A DNA stretch of 64,000 bases from Oegoconia quadripuncta (taxonomy: Eukaryota > Arthropoda > Insecta > Lepidoptera > Autostichidae): the NCBI GenBank assembly GCA_949316235.1, contig OX438742.1, positions 10,911,315 to 10,975,314 on the forward strand, read 5' to 3'. A model generated the notes under the pieces. The model had not been told where the DNA came from. It did not search any database and was given only the letters and a program-made list of their open reading frames with translations. Every line of letters begins with the position of its first letter. Position 1 is the stretch's first letter. Position numbers and translations under genes: made by a program. Of the stretch, positions 32,400 to 43,113 are shown piece by piece.

Positions 32400-32465
32400 A
32401 TTTTTTATGCTCAACGGGTTAGCGCTATACCTCCAATCACACTTAATGTTAAGTGACAATGTGGA
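32400..32465 (-). mobile_element. SINE-A tail fragment (minus)
   Basis: ATTTTTTATGCTCAACGGGT then CAATCACACTTAATGTTAAG. Confidence 0.75.
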
Positions 32466-32636
32466 TAAGTATATTAATATTAATATTCATATTAAAATTT
32501 AAGTTTGTTTAGCCGTCATCTAGGCAATACAAGGTTTGTCTACATTCCCAAAGCTTTGGTATTAGATAATTAAATTGGTGTTAGTGTATTTGTGTTAGTG
32601 TCCACAAAATTTATTTATTATTTATTGTATTTATAA

Positions 32637-32908
32637 GCGTCGGTGGCTCAGCGATTAAGATGCGGTCTCCCAATTTAGAAGGTCCGGGTTCGATTCCAAG
32701 GCAAGCCATGTGCGAACGAGTTGTTAAATTTAATTTAATTACTTATGTGCATTAATCCGACTGCTCATAAACGGTGAAGGAAAACATAGTAAGGAAACCT
32801 GCATCCTTAAGTCCCAACCATTGGGCCAGCGTGGGGACTATGACCCTCATATACGAGGGAAGGCCTATATCCCTGCAGTGGGATGTTTATGGGCTGATGA
32901 TGATGATT
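32637..32908 (+). mobile_element. SINE-C copy (plus)
   Basis: Head GCGTCGGTGGCTCAGCGATT, GCGGTCTCCCAATTTAGAAG, GTCCGGGTTCGATTCC. Body AACGGTGAAGGAAAACATAG. 3' end CCCTGCAGTGGGATGTTTAT, GGGCTGATGATGATGATT, an RTE-like tail. Confidence 0.93.
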
Positions 32909-34285
32909 GTATTTATTACTCGCCCTTTGGAAAAAAGTAACCTAAAAGTACAGTCGACTGCACGTCAAAAGCTGCCAGCAAAAGCTGAGCTCTCATACGA
33001 TAGCGCACCTTTTTCGGGAACCATTGTTGTGCGTACAAACAAACAACGACTTTATTGCATAAGAAAAAATATGTTAACAGGAAAACGATCACATCCATGT
33101 CGCAATTAAATGTGGAATGAAATACCCTCCATTTTAACGGACTTCCAAAAAGTATGAGGTTAAATCAATTTGATTTGCGAATGTTGGTTGTTTTACTATA
33201 AAATGTATCCTATAACATTCTGGAGATCAAGACGAATCGACACCATGCACTTCAAAATTGGTGGAGCCGAGTAGACTACAGGAGGTTACATAGAAATCTA
33301 CATCATACTTTACATACATACATACACTCGAAAAACATTACCCTCCTCTTTGGGTTGTCGGATAAAAATAGAAATGCTTTATAAAATACAAATTTATTTG
33401 AAGACCCGGCAGCTCGACAGGCCATTTGAAATAACTAACTTACCTATTTTAAATACTTACCTTGTCTCAGTCACCGATATTTAGTACGAACTTACTGTAG
33501 GTACCTGTTTCGTGTGTATACGTTAGTATCACACTGCTATTGGAGGAGTTTCATTGTTGTTGATAAGATAACAAAATGCTGTTTCTATCGAAGTTTGTCC
33601 TGAGTTCATTACCAACTAAATAGGTATCGTGTAAATGTTAATCCAACGACTACACATTTAGTAAACAGTTACGAGAATCGTAGTCGGTCCGGTTTCTCCA
33701 ATAACTTGCCAAAAATATTCTATCGTAAATATTTTTTAATGAAACAGGTTTAATGATACGAATTATTACGTGCGTGATGCTAGAATACACAATGTGGAAG
33801 TCAGCTATTTTGACAATGTCAAAACACTGTGCTAAAATAGTGCCCAAAGGAAAAAAATTGTGCCACTGCAGTTTTTGAGTTAATCAATATTTTAGCGGTA
33901 CGGACTTTTTGTAGGCCGGATAAAAATCCAAATCGGACCATTTTGGCCGGGAGGATGAAATGTATGATTTGGAGATGTTGGATGTTGACCAAATTTCTAT
34001 GCAAGCACAAAAAATTGCGGCCGACAAAAAGTCCGTCGTCTTCGACATTGGCAAAATCGCTCACTGTGTCACACACCTCAATTACCGATAACACCGTCGG
34101 CCATATTACAACACATCTGTCTGGGTTATGTGATGCTGTGACATACGGATATACGAACGGATGAGTTTCCCTGTTTGGATTAAGGAGCCCAAATAGTAAA
34201 TTCACTTTCAATTTCATAGTCTCTAGAGATTGTCGTCCTCTGTTACACAAATACATAACGTCACGTCGTTTATCCCAAATGGAAA
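32909..34285. other. no gene supported; repeats and one long antisense frame
   Basis: 32940-32970 has a TACAGTCGACTGCACGTCAA motif related to 51070-51150. 33205-33300 and 33300-33370 (reversed family J) are dispersed repeats. 33819-34328 contains the longest repeat-free frame of the window, 169 codons on the minus strand, overlapping a plus-strand frame EDEMYDLEMLDVDQISMQA, QKIAADKKSVVFDIGK. Neither has splice or family evidence. Confidence 0.4.
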
Positions 34286-34319
34286 AGAAAAAAGAAAGTA
34301 AAAAACTCTTTATTTGGCA

Positions 34320-34640
34320 CTTCGACACATACTACAAAATGTTGGATAAATAATATAATAGAACACTCAATAAAATGTCGGGGTAGGATAACGAATTTTC
34401 CGTCGCACCCAAATAGGTGGTCAGAGATATCCCAAACATTGTTCCAAAAAATGAATGTTTAATGTTAGAAAGTAAATCTACTTTTCACCTTTTGAAATAT
34501 ACAGAAACGCACCCGTGACACTGGGGTGAGCCCATCGCAGTTGAAACGTGCAAGTCGAAAGAGGTTTTTTGCTGTAAAGTCCCTTAGTCGCCGTTCACGA
34601 AACTCACAGGAAGAGACGGGTTGGTTCTATTCTTTTTAAA
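34320..34640 (+). repeat. family F interspersed repeat (longest copy)
   Basis: GGTGGTCAGAGATATCCCAA at the 5' part, AATATACAGAAACGCACCCG, GGGTGAGCCCATCGCAGTTG, TTAGTCGCCGTTCACG, AGGAAGAGACGGGTTGGTTC, ending in AACCCAGCACG. Shared order with 38245-38440 shows the two halves belong to one element. Confidence 0.75.
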
Positions 34641-35194
34641 CCCAGCACGTTCTCAGTTAATAATTATTGATAAAATATTCTTCACAAAACACGTGAAAGC
34701 CAACCCCCAATATATTAAAACGGATATACGTAAAAAGGTTATACGTAGTTTTTAAATCCTCGTCAGTTAAGCAGTAACGGGTGGGACATCCGTTGTTAAG
34801 CCGGGAATCAAACCCGGACAAAAACTCGAGCACTTGTACCGGAGCACCTCGAACGGGATGCGTCGGGGGTGTCCTTATTTCACATACCTACTCGTCTCCG
34901 CTTCCGTTTTATTGAAATAGAGGAAGTGCTTTTTATTTTCGGACAAAAGCCAAGCGATGTCTGCTAGTCCCGCTGGGTGTCTGATTATGTCTCTTTTGTG
35001 AAAAAATCGATTAGGTACCAACTTATTTGTCGAGGCCTATTCAGAATTCCCTGATTTTATGACATATAATTATAACTAATCGTTAAATTGCGGTGATAAT
35101 GTAAAATGAATGCTTACAGAAAATTAAAATTCACAAAAAAGAGAATTTGCAATGAACTCAAAAAATATATAATTAGAATAACTTTATCGCGGAT
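34641..35194. other. no gene; isolated tRNA-like fragment near 34800
   Basis: AAGCCGGGAATCAAACCCGG at 34798-34817 looks like a T-arm/B-box piece of a SINE head on the minus strand. Nothing else is supported. Confidence 0.4.
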
Positions 35195-35350
35195 ATGATT
35201 AATTTGTTTATCCCGCGGGAACTAGGTCATCACTTTATCGGGATAAAAAATATCCAATGTCTTAATCCAGGGTATATTCAAATACGTTCATCCGTTCCGC
35301 CGTAATTGAGCATCAAACCAACATCCAAACTTTCGCATCTATATTATTAG
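35195..35350 (+). repeat. family H dispersed repeat
   Basis: TTTGTTTATCCCGCGGGAAC, CATCACTTTATCGGGATAAA, CTTAATCCAGGGTATATTC, ending ACTTTCGCATCTATATTATT. Similar order at 47275-47536 in the opposite orientation. Confidence 0.75.
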
Positions 35351-35789
35351 ATACTCCAAAAAGCTGCATGGTGTTAACACAATCCGGGATACATTACCCC
35401 TATAGGCGTACTAATAATAAAACTTCTATTGTCTCTGGTGAAGTGTCCCAGAAAGTGTTAAGAAAGCAAGCACCGTTCCTTCTGAATAGTCAGGTTGCAG
35501 CTCTAGCAGAGGTGCCTAGCTACCTGTCCCGTGAACAGATATATCCCGCGTGCCAAAAGGTAGACACATAATAAAAAAAAAATATTGCATAAACTGGCAC
35601 ACATAAGAGAAAGAGACAAACATATAAGCCAATATTAAAAGGGTTTATCCCGCACGGTATTCCATACAAACAATCAAATATAAATTTTTCGAAATAAATA
35701 AACCGATTATAATGAAACTTTATAAGCATAAAGCACATATATAGATCTAAAAAGTTAATACAGAATATTTTCGAAAATCTCAGGCCCAA
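35351..35789. other. no gene supported
   Basis: An open plus frame of 67 codons (35368-35571) and a minus frame of 152 codons that runs into the repeat at 35790-35930 have no coding evidence. Confidence 0.4.
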
Positions 35790-35930
35790 TCTCCCAGTCT
35801 CTCTCCAGAATGACACCTTCCTCAAAGGCCGGCAACGCATCTGTGACCCTTTTGGTGTTGCGGGTGTCCATGGGCGGCGGTGATTACTTTCCATCAGGTG
35901 ACCCGCATGCTCGTTTGCCGCCCTCTCATA
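35790..35930 (-). repeat. dispersed repeat of LINE type
   Basis: The minus strand reads GTTTGCCGGCAACG-like blocks reversed: plus strand GGCCGGCAACGCATCTGTGA, GTTGCGGGTGTCCATGGGCG, CATCAGGTGACCCGCATGCT. I remember this as an abundant lepidopteran repeat. Class not assigned. Confidence 0.6.
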
Positions 35931-36337
35931 TAACATTAGAGCGACTTTAAGTTTTCCATAGTAACAGAAGAAGTGCAATATATTCTTTTAAAATCGATAT
36001 TTTTAATATGTTTTTTATTAACTTTTTAGATATGGATTTGAAAGTTTGTATGGAAAATCGTGCGGATAACATAAAACCCTTTTAATAAAATAGAAACAGT
36101 GATGTAAACTACAATGAAATAAGCATTTTTACCAATACATTCAAAACTTAATTACTGTCGATTCATTGTATGTGAGCATGCATACAACAGTCATGCAACA
36201 AGATCATAGGTCTCGCTTCTGACCCTCACTGCTCTAGGTCTCTACTCCCATTAGGACAATAAGTAAGCCTAACACTAATTTATATAGCATTCCTTAAAGT
36301 GGATTCTTTTACTTTCCTGCTTGGACAGGGATAATAG
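35931..36337. other. no gene or element identified
   Basis: AT-rich spacer. Confidence 0.4.
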
Positions 36338-36478
36338 TCATCATCATCAGCCCGTAAACATCCCACGGCAGGGATATAGGCCATAGCCCATACTCCCTCA
36401 TATACGAGGGAAGTCCACCACGCTGGCCCAATGCGAGTTGGGGACTTCACATGCCTTACAATTTTAATTTTATTTGTA
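36338..36478 (-). mobile_element. SINE-C 3' half (minus)
   Basis: TCATCATCATCAGCCCGTAA, CCCACGGCAGGGATATAGGC, CACCACGCTGGCCCAATGCG, TTGGGGACTTCACATGCC. The tRNA-like head is absent. Confidence 0.9.
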
Positions 36479-36509
36479 AGGCATTTGAAGGGTTTATATA
36501 TACATATTT

Positions 36510-36615
36510 GGGTTACCGGACCAGTGCGCTTCCACCGTCGGCCAAATCTTCACTTAACATCTGGCGTGATTGAGGTCACGTGCTAGCCCATTATGCTTAA
36601 TAAAAATGCAAAAAA
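36510..36615 (+). mobile_element. SINE-A 3' fragment (plus)
   Basis: GTTACCGGACCAGTGCGCTT, CATCTGGCGTGATTGAGGTC, ending TTAATAAAAATGC in place of poly-A. Confidence 0.75.
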
Positions 36616-36647
36616 TTATACAATATCCGTATGAAAAGTAAATTTGT

Positions 36648-36766
36648 GTCAGACTATAGGCCACCTGACAGTCAGTACTTTTAAGCCGCCCCTGTGGGCC
36701 ATTGACTTGGCTTAACGACTTCCCTCCGCTCGTATTAATTGCTTAATTTCGCTAATCGAAAATATA
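36648..36766 (-). mobile_element. 5S-derived SINE, degenerate partial copy (minus)
   Basis: GGCCACCTGACAGTCAGTAC, TTTTAAGCCGCCCCTGTGGG, then TTGCTTAATTTCGCTAATCG, the reversed 5S-like head end. Compare 24166-24396. Confidence 0.65.
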
Positions 36767-37194
36767 CAGAAAATCACGTCGATTATATTTACTACCTACC
36801 CTAAAATCACTGTTGGCTATGGTAGTTCTTATTCTAAAGAGCTAAAATATAACACCACAACCTTTATACCAAAGACTCTGGTAAGGACTAACTGGGCATT
36901 GTAGACTGAATAAGCTTTGCAGGAGTAGCCATACAATCTGAAGATGACGTGAAACTCCTATCGCGAGTCTTATGCATTTATCCACACTAGAGACTCTGGA
37001 GCAGATGTCACACCAGAGGACGTTAAACTCTGCCCCCCAGGGATATCGTGGGGTGTATGCAGGCCTAGGGGACGAACTTTAACAAAAGGTAATGGTCCCA
37101 GTGTTTATAGTAGAACACTAACCCTGCTCTTTCTAAAATAATAAAATAAAATACAAAACATATAACGTTTGGTATAGACTTCCACGGTTTACCA
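36767..37194. other. no gene or element identified
   Basis: Includes a less AT-rich patch at 36900-37090 with no recognisable content. Confidence 0.4.
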
Positions 37195-37350
37195 TTTAAA
37201 ATGTATAGAAATGCACACGTACATACACACAAAATGGGCACAGAATTAATATAGTACTAACCCATGGGATGAGCCCACAGCCGTTGAAATGTGCAAGTTC
37301 CAATATTTTTTTTTTGTGTAAATTCTTTTAGTCATCCACGGGAAGAGGCT
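37195..37350 (+). repeat. family F interspersed repeat
   Basis: AAAATGTATAGAAATGCACA, GATGAGCCCACAGCCGTTGA, TTTAGTCATCCACGGGAAG. Confidence 0.65.
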
Positions 37351-38091
37351 ATTTAGAAATAGAATTTTTGAGTTAGAACTCAAAAAGTACAATCTCACGC
37401 AAACATTCTCTAAACATTTAATATAGTCACATTATTTATAGAGCATTGCATATTCAAGTACCTACATACTAGTTATATAAAATATTAAACGTAAAACCTG
37501 TTTAGTGTTTAGTCTACCTACTAGTTTTTCTTGATCTCTCTTCCGTTGGCTCGTAGTTAATATGGTCAAGTCCAGAGAAATGTCAAGCTAGGCTTTTACC
37601 GTCTGTTAGGGAAGTGGTTTGGCCCTAAGTTTCTCTATTTATGTTTTATAAGCGTTTTATATATAAGTTTATTCTGTTAGAATTACTGTAATAAGAAAGT
37701 ACTGAGCCATCAAATTGTAGAAGGATATCAATGATTTATCGCGGGTCTTAATTGTATACCTTTTTTGAAAGCACTCCCATGAAAATTACAATTTAATTAA
37801 TTATCTACTTGAAGGCCTTTGTGGCGAGCGGTGAAACTGAAGAAGAAATATTGAAGGTGAAGAAATATTTAACATTATTCCACAAACGTGCCATTTCGCA
37901 AACTTTCTAGCTGAACTCAAATAATTTGTTATTTAAAGTGTTTCTACTCCACCAGGCATTTACGTCATCAATAAACGTAACAGGAAAACCATATTTCATA
38001 TTTAAAATATAAAATTTTTATACTGCTTCGATGGACGATAAACTCCAGCAACTCAAGTTTCAATTACGCAACTCGTAACTGAAACAAATAC
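37351..38091. other. no gene or element identified
   Basis: AT-rich. Confidence 0.4.
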
Positions 38092-38152
38092 ACCTTTTTT
38101 TATGCACAACGTGTTAGCTTTGACCCCAATCACATCTGATGTTAAGTGAAGA
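38092..38152 (-). mobile_element. SINE-A tail fragment (minus)
   Basis: TTTTTTTATGCACAACGTGT, ACCCCAATCACATCTGATGT, TAAGTGAAGA. Confidence 0.8.
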
Positions 38153-38244
38153 GTTTATGCCTGTTTACACAGCCACAGGTTAAAAGGTTTTATTCAATAA
38201 TTTTCAACATATTCTTCATACATAGGTACATACATAGAGTCACG

Positions 38245-38440
38245 ACATTTATCCTAAATGAGGTGGTCAGAGATATCCCAAAAAAAATCCCGAAAAAGAG
38301 ATATAAAGAGATATTCGGGTGTCCAAACATTAAAGTTCAATGCTTGAAACAACATCCATGGTTCACATAGATTTTCTTTGGTGTACAGTCCCATTGTCGC
38401 CACACATACGGGGAGAAATGGCTTAGTTCTATTGTTTTTA
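38245..38440 (+). repeat. family F interspersed repeat
   Basis: GGTGGTCAGAGATATCCCAA, GGGTGTCCAAACATTAAAG, AATGCTTGAAACAACATCC, GGTGTACAGTCCCATTGTCG, ACGGGGAGAAATGGCTTAGT. It lacks the middle present in 34320-34640. Confidence 0.75.
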
Positions 38441-38672
38441 CCTGCCGAAATCAAACGACACCAACATATTCTTCGATGCATCCTAAACAATTATTTTGCT
38501 GAGCAAGAGGCCTTCGTGCGTATTGGTCGACGGTCGGTTCAAATCGGCCTTCATTGCGCCTTCTGGTTTCAAAAAAAGTTGTCACAAGTCATGCTACTGC
38601 CGTCGTACCCGTAAAATTTTTTGGGTTCGATAGGTAATAATTTGCAGGTTAGTGCGTTTGCTTATTCTATCG

Positions 38673-38741
38673 GTAAATTTGGTAACTCTCCATTGGAACT
38701 CATACGTCTAATGGATAGACGTATCGAGTTACCATATTTAC
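38673..38741 (+). ncRNA. 69-nt hairpin, miRNA-precursor-like or MITE core
   Basis: Outer arms GTAAATTTGGTAACTC (38673-38688) and GAGTTACCATATTTAC (38726-38741) pair over 16 nt with one mismatch. An inner stem ATACGTCTA/TAGACGTAT (38702-38710, 38716-38724) closes on a 5-nt loop, with an asymmetric bulge between. The shape is compatible with a microRNA precursor, but a MITE remnant is equally possible. No seed or conservation evidence is available. Confidence 0.25.
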
Positions 38742-39165
38742 TTCTACAGCGCTTACGTAATTCAAAATTTTGCGATCGAACGCAAGTTGGCAAAGATTTA
38801 GCGTTCGAACGCAAAAATCATTCGTGAGCAAGATGGCTCCGAAAATCACCTTTTACAGAATACAGAAATCTCTTTAAGGTGCGATATACATGAGCTGAGG
38901 GTTCTCAGTCGCCTTTCGCGATCTTTCTTGAGAATCAGTAAGTTACAGAAACATGGTCCCCGTTCTTACAGTCATGTGAAAGACAACTAACTATTCTTTA
39001 TTTTTCTCTTGGCACAGTTATTGTAACACAGAACAAGAATGTACTTCTCTTTTAATCTTGTAGTTATTAGTAGTTGTAGTAACTATATAGGTGTTTTATG
39101 TGTACTTATTTAGGTCTGAGTAAATGAGATAAAGGAGTGTATTCTTTAAATGTAGGTAGTAAAAA
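38742..39165. other. no gene; short inverted motifs and a family F end
   Basis: GCGATCGAACGCAA and GCGTTCGAACGCAA at 38771-38815 are near-copies. CTCAGTCGCCTTTCGCGATC at about 38905 looks like a family F end. Confidence 0.4.
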
Positions 39166-39234
39166 AGTCGATGGCCTGCAGGGGCGACTTAAAAAGACTA
39201 ACTGTCAGGTGACCACTGTACAAACCCATCAATC
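39166..39234 (+). mobile_element. 5S-derived SINE body fragment (plus)
   Basis: GTCGATGGCCTGCAGGGGCG, ACTTAAAAAGACTAACTGTC, AGGTGACCACTGTACAAACC. Confidence 0.65.
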
Positions 39235-39441
39235 CGCACCGACCCGGCGTAGTGGATTGTGGCCCATATACTCTCCCAGTGAGAGTAGGCTGTGTCCCAA
39301 TAATGGAGAGTAAAAAAAAATACTAATCAATAAATCCACAAGCATTGCAATGAGGTCAGAATCATCATCATCAACAGCTTTACACGTCCTCACTGTTGGG
39401 ACAAATCCTTCTCTCATTGGGAGAGGTTATGGGCCAAAACA

Positions 39442-39582
39442 CCGGCTGTCAGAGATAGGATAGCCAGCCCCCCAAATGTGTTGGGGTGTCCGGGTCGGTA
39501 CGCTTCCACCTTCGACCTTATCTTCACTTAACATCAGGTGTGATTGAGGTCAAGTAGGAACCCGTCGTGCATAAAAAAAAAA
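39442..39582 (+). mobile_element. SINE-A 3' half with poly-A (plus)
   Basis: CTGTCAGAGATAGGATAGCC, GTGTTGGGGTGTCCGGGTCG, CATCAGGTGTGATTGAGGTC, then CATAAAAAAAAAATC. Confidence 0.9.
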
Positions 39583-39654
39583 TCACCACCACGCGGGCCC
39601 AGTGCAGATTGGTGGATTTGTGTCAGATTTGTCTTTTGGATTAATGACACGTGG

Positions 39655-39712
39655 TGCAGTCCGCTGTTCGTTTTCAATTAGCGAAGTTAAGGTCAGGCGC
39701 GGTCCTTAGATA
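39655..39712 (+). mobile_element. 5S rRNA-like SINE head (plus)
   Basis: TTCGTTTTCAATTAGCGAAG, TTAAGGTCAGGCGCGGTCC. It matches the 5S-like head of 24166-24396 with a short deletion after GTTAAG. Confidence 0.6.
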
Positions 39713-40861
39713 CGTTAGTCCTTAGGTGGGTTAATACGAGTGCTATATAGTCGGTCCCGGTTGTTTGCAAGTAGATAATGTTTACATAAAGATAAAGAGT
39801 TATTTAGTTAGTGTCATCGATTTGCATTGGTTTTATCCTCATTGTTTACGCGATAAAAATATTTCGAGACCATTTTCAATTTCAATAGTGGCTTCATATT
39901 CTATAGGGCGAGATTACCTATCTATCACGTTTTCCACTCGGTGACTATTTATATACCATTTCAATGTTTATACCATTTGAATTATAACTTATTCCTACCG
40001 TCTCGTGTAATGTAAACAATATAAGGTTTACAAAAAGGATGTCGTAGTTTCGATTCCCTACGGGGTTTAAGCACATGCGGGCAACTGAGTAAGTAATAAA
40101 AAAAAGTGTGTATCGGACTCATATCAACTTAGGAATCCGTATGCATATACTAAAATGCGAATTCGTCGATTTCTAACATAACCCTAGGTGCATCGAATTA
40201 AGGGTTAATTCACGGATCGGAAATTTACTTAAGTATATTGGTAGGAACCAAGAAAATTGCCAATTTCTTAGTCATATCACTAAACGGTACCGAAACGGAA
40301 GGCGCGGGTTCGATCGGGCCCCCTGCAATCCAGGATCAAGAGTGTTACTCTGCGCGGCGCCTACTGAAGATTCCAGACTAATTAATGAATGAGCGAAAAA
40401 GTAGGAAAGAAAGTTCCAGCCAAGTAAAAGGGGGGCAGTTTCTACATACAGAAACGGAAAGTTGGATCTGTTACATATATGCATTGGATAACTTAAGAAG
40501 ATATACCTAAAATGTAACGAACGTGTATGATTGGTAGACCGTAATTACTTGTTATTATCTACCGAACAATGAAGCAGAACTAAGTAGCGGAGATTACGCC
40601 TCTCAACTAATTCCAATTTGTAAATTACAGCCTATACGTTGAGTGAACATTACTTTTAAATAATATAAGAATTGAACAACCAAAAAAGCAGCCTATATAT
40701 AAAAAAGGAATTAAAAACAATTCTACTACTTCAAAATCCGTGAAGCCATTATATTACTGCGCCTATGTTAATTTTTTTACCAAAGTAGCATCGTGTATTT
40801 TTTTACCAAAGTAGTGGGAATCGGGCAATCCATTTAGGCTGCAAAAGGCAACATAGAAATC
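39713..40861. other. no gene identified
   Basis: B-box-like TAGTTTCGATTCCCTACGGG at 40047 and GCGCGGGTTCGATCGGGCC at about 40302 hint at old tRNA-derived SINEs that cannot be classified. Confidence 0.4.
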
Positions 40862-41175
40862 TTTTTTTAATGCACAACGGGTTAGCATTTGTCCTCAGTC
40901 ACACCTGATGTTAAGTGTAGATGAGGTCGAAGGTGGAAGCGTACTGACTCGAAAACTCCATCTTATTTGGGCGACTAGCTATCTTATCTCTGGCAACTGG
41001 AACACAACCATGCTATTAATATTGCTATTAGGCGGCAGACATAGATAAGATGGTGGTAGCTGGCCAGGTGGATATCTAAAATGCCCTACCACCAACTAAA
41101 CCGATTACTAAACATGTGGGGTGTGGATCAAATCCGCGACCTCCGATTCTTAAACCTTATGTTTTAAAAACATTA
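40862..41175 (-). mobile_element. SINE-A copy (minus, degenerate head)
   Basis: TTTTTTTAATGCACAACGGG, GGTCGAAGGTGGAAGCGTAC, GACTAGCTATCTTATCTCTG; the head retains AAATCCGCGACCTCCGATTC. Confidence 0.9.
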
Positions 41176-41239
41176 TCCTCATTCCTAGGACAGTCGTATA
41201 AAAACGAACGAACGGCGAAGTAAGAGTCGGGACTCGACC

Positions 41240-42070
41240 AATGGGTGTTGTATTGTATTGTATGTGTGTGTGGCTGTTGCAGGTCATCGGAGACCTGTAT
41301 CACTACGACCGTTGCCGATCTATTGTGATCGCCACTAACCTACGTTCGTTGCTCAGGTTTGCCTCTTTGAGGAATTGGATAATTTTCCTGGCACCGATGG
41401 TATTTATTTCATCCGGGTGTAATAAGTGGCTGCCCAGGTGGATATTGCGTTTACGCATTAGCGGGCCACATTCACACAGCAGATGTGCAGGTGTTTCCTC
41501 TGCGAGGAGGCAAAGTCTGCACATTCCTGTTTCTCGGAGCCCTATGTTGAGCATGTGTTTGCTCAGACAGCAGTGTCCCGTTAGTGCCCTTGTGAGAATG
41601 CGTAAATTGTTCCTACTGAGTGCCAGCGCTTCGCCGGCCGCCTTCTTGTTGAAGGCTTTGATTAGTGATTTGGAGTGTGTTAAACCTGGCGTGTTCGTCC
41701 AGAGTTTAAGAGCTGCTTGGGTGCACCGGTTCCTTAGGGTAAAGCGAATTAGGCTTTTTGAGATACCGCAGAAAGGCTCAGGGCCGTACTGGGATCCGCT
41801 AGCCCCTAATTTCGCTAGTTCGTCGGCTTTTTCGTTGCCTTCGATGCCTGCGTGCCCCGGGACCCAACGAAGAAAGACCCTGTTTGTTTTGCACAGGGTA
41901 TTTAAAGTAAGCCTGCAGTTTTCAACCAGCCTTGAGACAATTTTGTCTGAGGCTAGGGCCAAAAGAGCCGCCTGGCTATCTGAGTGGATATAGATGGTAA
42001 TGGGTGTTCCTATCAGTACTGTTTTTGATGTGAAAATAAAATTATGCAAGCTAATGGTAATGGTTTTCAT
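41240..42070 (-). mobile_element. non-LTR retrotransposon: RNase H domain, zinc knuckle and 3' end
   Basis: An intact 255-codon minus-strand frame (42070 to 41303). Residues 27-36 contain the RNase H motif IHSDSQAALL (Asp31). Residues 69-86 are WVPGHAGIEGNEKADELA, with His73 and Asp83 of the last catalytic motif. Residues 184-199 form a C-x2-C-x8-H-x2-C knuckle (CRLC ... HLLC). The first Asp and the Glu of RNase H are missing, and a stop lies just upstream of the first Met, so this is the 5'-truncated end of a Jockey/I/R1-like ORF2. A decayed copy lies at 26531-26876. The open frame suggests a fairly young insertion. Confidence 0.92.
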
Positions 42071-42537
42071 AACACTGCATTAAATAATTTGTAACTATTT
42101 ATAGAATAGTAGTTTGCAAATTTAACGTGAAGTTATCTTTCTTAGTTATGTATCTAAAAAAAATATTTGACAGACCAAAAGACAGTAGGTTCCGTTTTAC
42201 GAATATTTGGAACGAAACGCCAACAATTAGTTGCATTCACTGAGATGCAGCAATTTATTATCCCCCTGTTTATTTGTGGTCAACTATACGGCGCTAACCA
42301 CTGTATTTAGATTTATGGGTCATTCTTAAAATAGTGTGGAGTACTACAAGTTACTTGTATAATAGAATAAATTCCATCATACACACGTATACTGTTACAT
42401 TATTCTTAGAACCAAACCGCATGGTATTGTAAATATATAAATGTGGTTGTTATTTTAATATTTGTTAATGATGATCTCACATTGAGTATACAATTGGCGC
42501 TATGTGTATATAGGTAATATAGAGCTGTACATTTTGA
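42071..42537. other. no gene or element identified
   Basis: AT-rich. Confidence 0.4.
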
Positions 42538-42620
42538 ACAACTAGTTTGATGTAATGGTTAGAAACCCTGACTTATATACTGAATGGTTACAGGTTCGAA
42601 TCCCGCTAGGGGCTGTGTAT
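42538..42620 (+). mobile_element. SINE-B head, left part of a split copy
   Basis: AACTAGTTTGATGTAATGGT, TAGAAACCCTGAC, GTTACAGGTTCGAATCCCGC, TAGGGGC. The body resumes at 43114 after a LINE end. Confidence 0.85.
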
Positions 42621-42649
42621 GTAGAATATATGTTGAAAATATGATGTCA

Positions 42650-43113
42650 ATACAAGAAATAAAGTTAAACTTGCAGGTCACATAAGTCGCCTCCGCAAAG
42701 TCAGTAATTCATTCAAAGGGTTATGTGTACGCTTTTTCAATAAGGTTCCAATTGATACACAAAATCTCCCTCTCAATAAATTTAAAGATACTATAAAACA
42801 GAAAATTATTAACAAAGCATATTATAAAATATCAGACTATTTAGATGATAATCATCCCTGAACATAATCAGCTCGTTCGCATGCTAGGCTATTTCATAAT
42901 TAATAATGAAATATGAAAACCTTTTTGTAATATAAAACCTTTATGTAAAATCAAAGACTGATTTTAAAAGGGCAACCCTTCGAGTTTCTTGCTTGTTCTT
43001 CTCAGGGGAATATTGCATTTTGAACAAGCAGTAGCTTAAAAAATGTAAAATTGACTATTTTAAGTGTACTCTGTGTACCTATAAAGTAAAGCATTTTTGA
43101 CTTTGACTTTGAC
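42650..43113 (+). mobile_element. LINE 3' end with (TTTGAC)n tail
   Basis: The frame reads GHISRLRKVSNSFKGLCVRF, FNKVPIDTQNLPLN, KFKDTIKQKIINKAYYKISD, YLDDNHP and stops at 42859-42861. A 250-nt 3' UTR includes AACCCTTCGAGTTTCTTGC and ends GACTTTGACTTTGACTT. The KAYYKISDYLDD motif recurs as KSYNKISDYLDDKNAWD at 63640-63965. Jockey/Daphne-like by memory of the motif. Confidence 0.88.

Noticed and set aside
35520..35978. Minus-strand frame of 152 codons
   Set aside because: Its start is an abundant dispersed repeat and the rest is hydrophobic AT-rich translation without conservation evidence.
41241..41993. Plus-strand frame of 250 codons
   Set aside because: It is the antisense shadow of the minus-strand RNase H/zinc-knuckle frame, which carries recognisable motifs.
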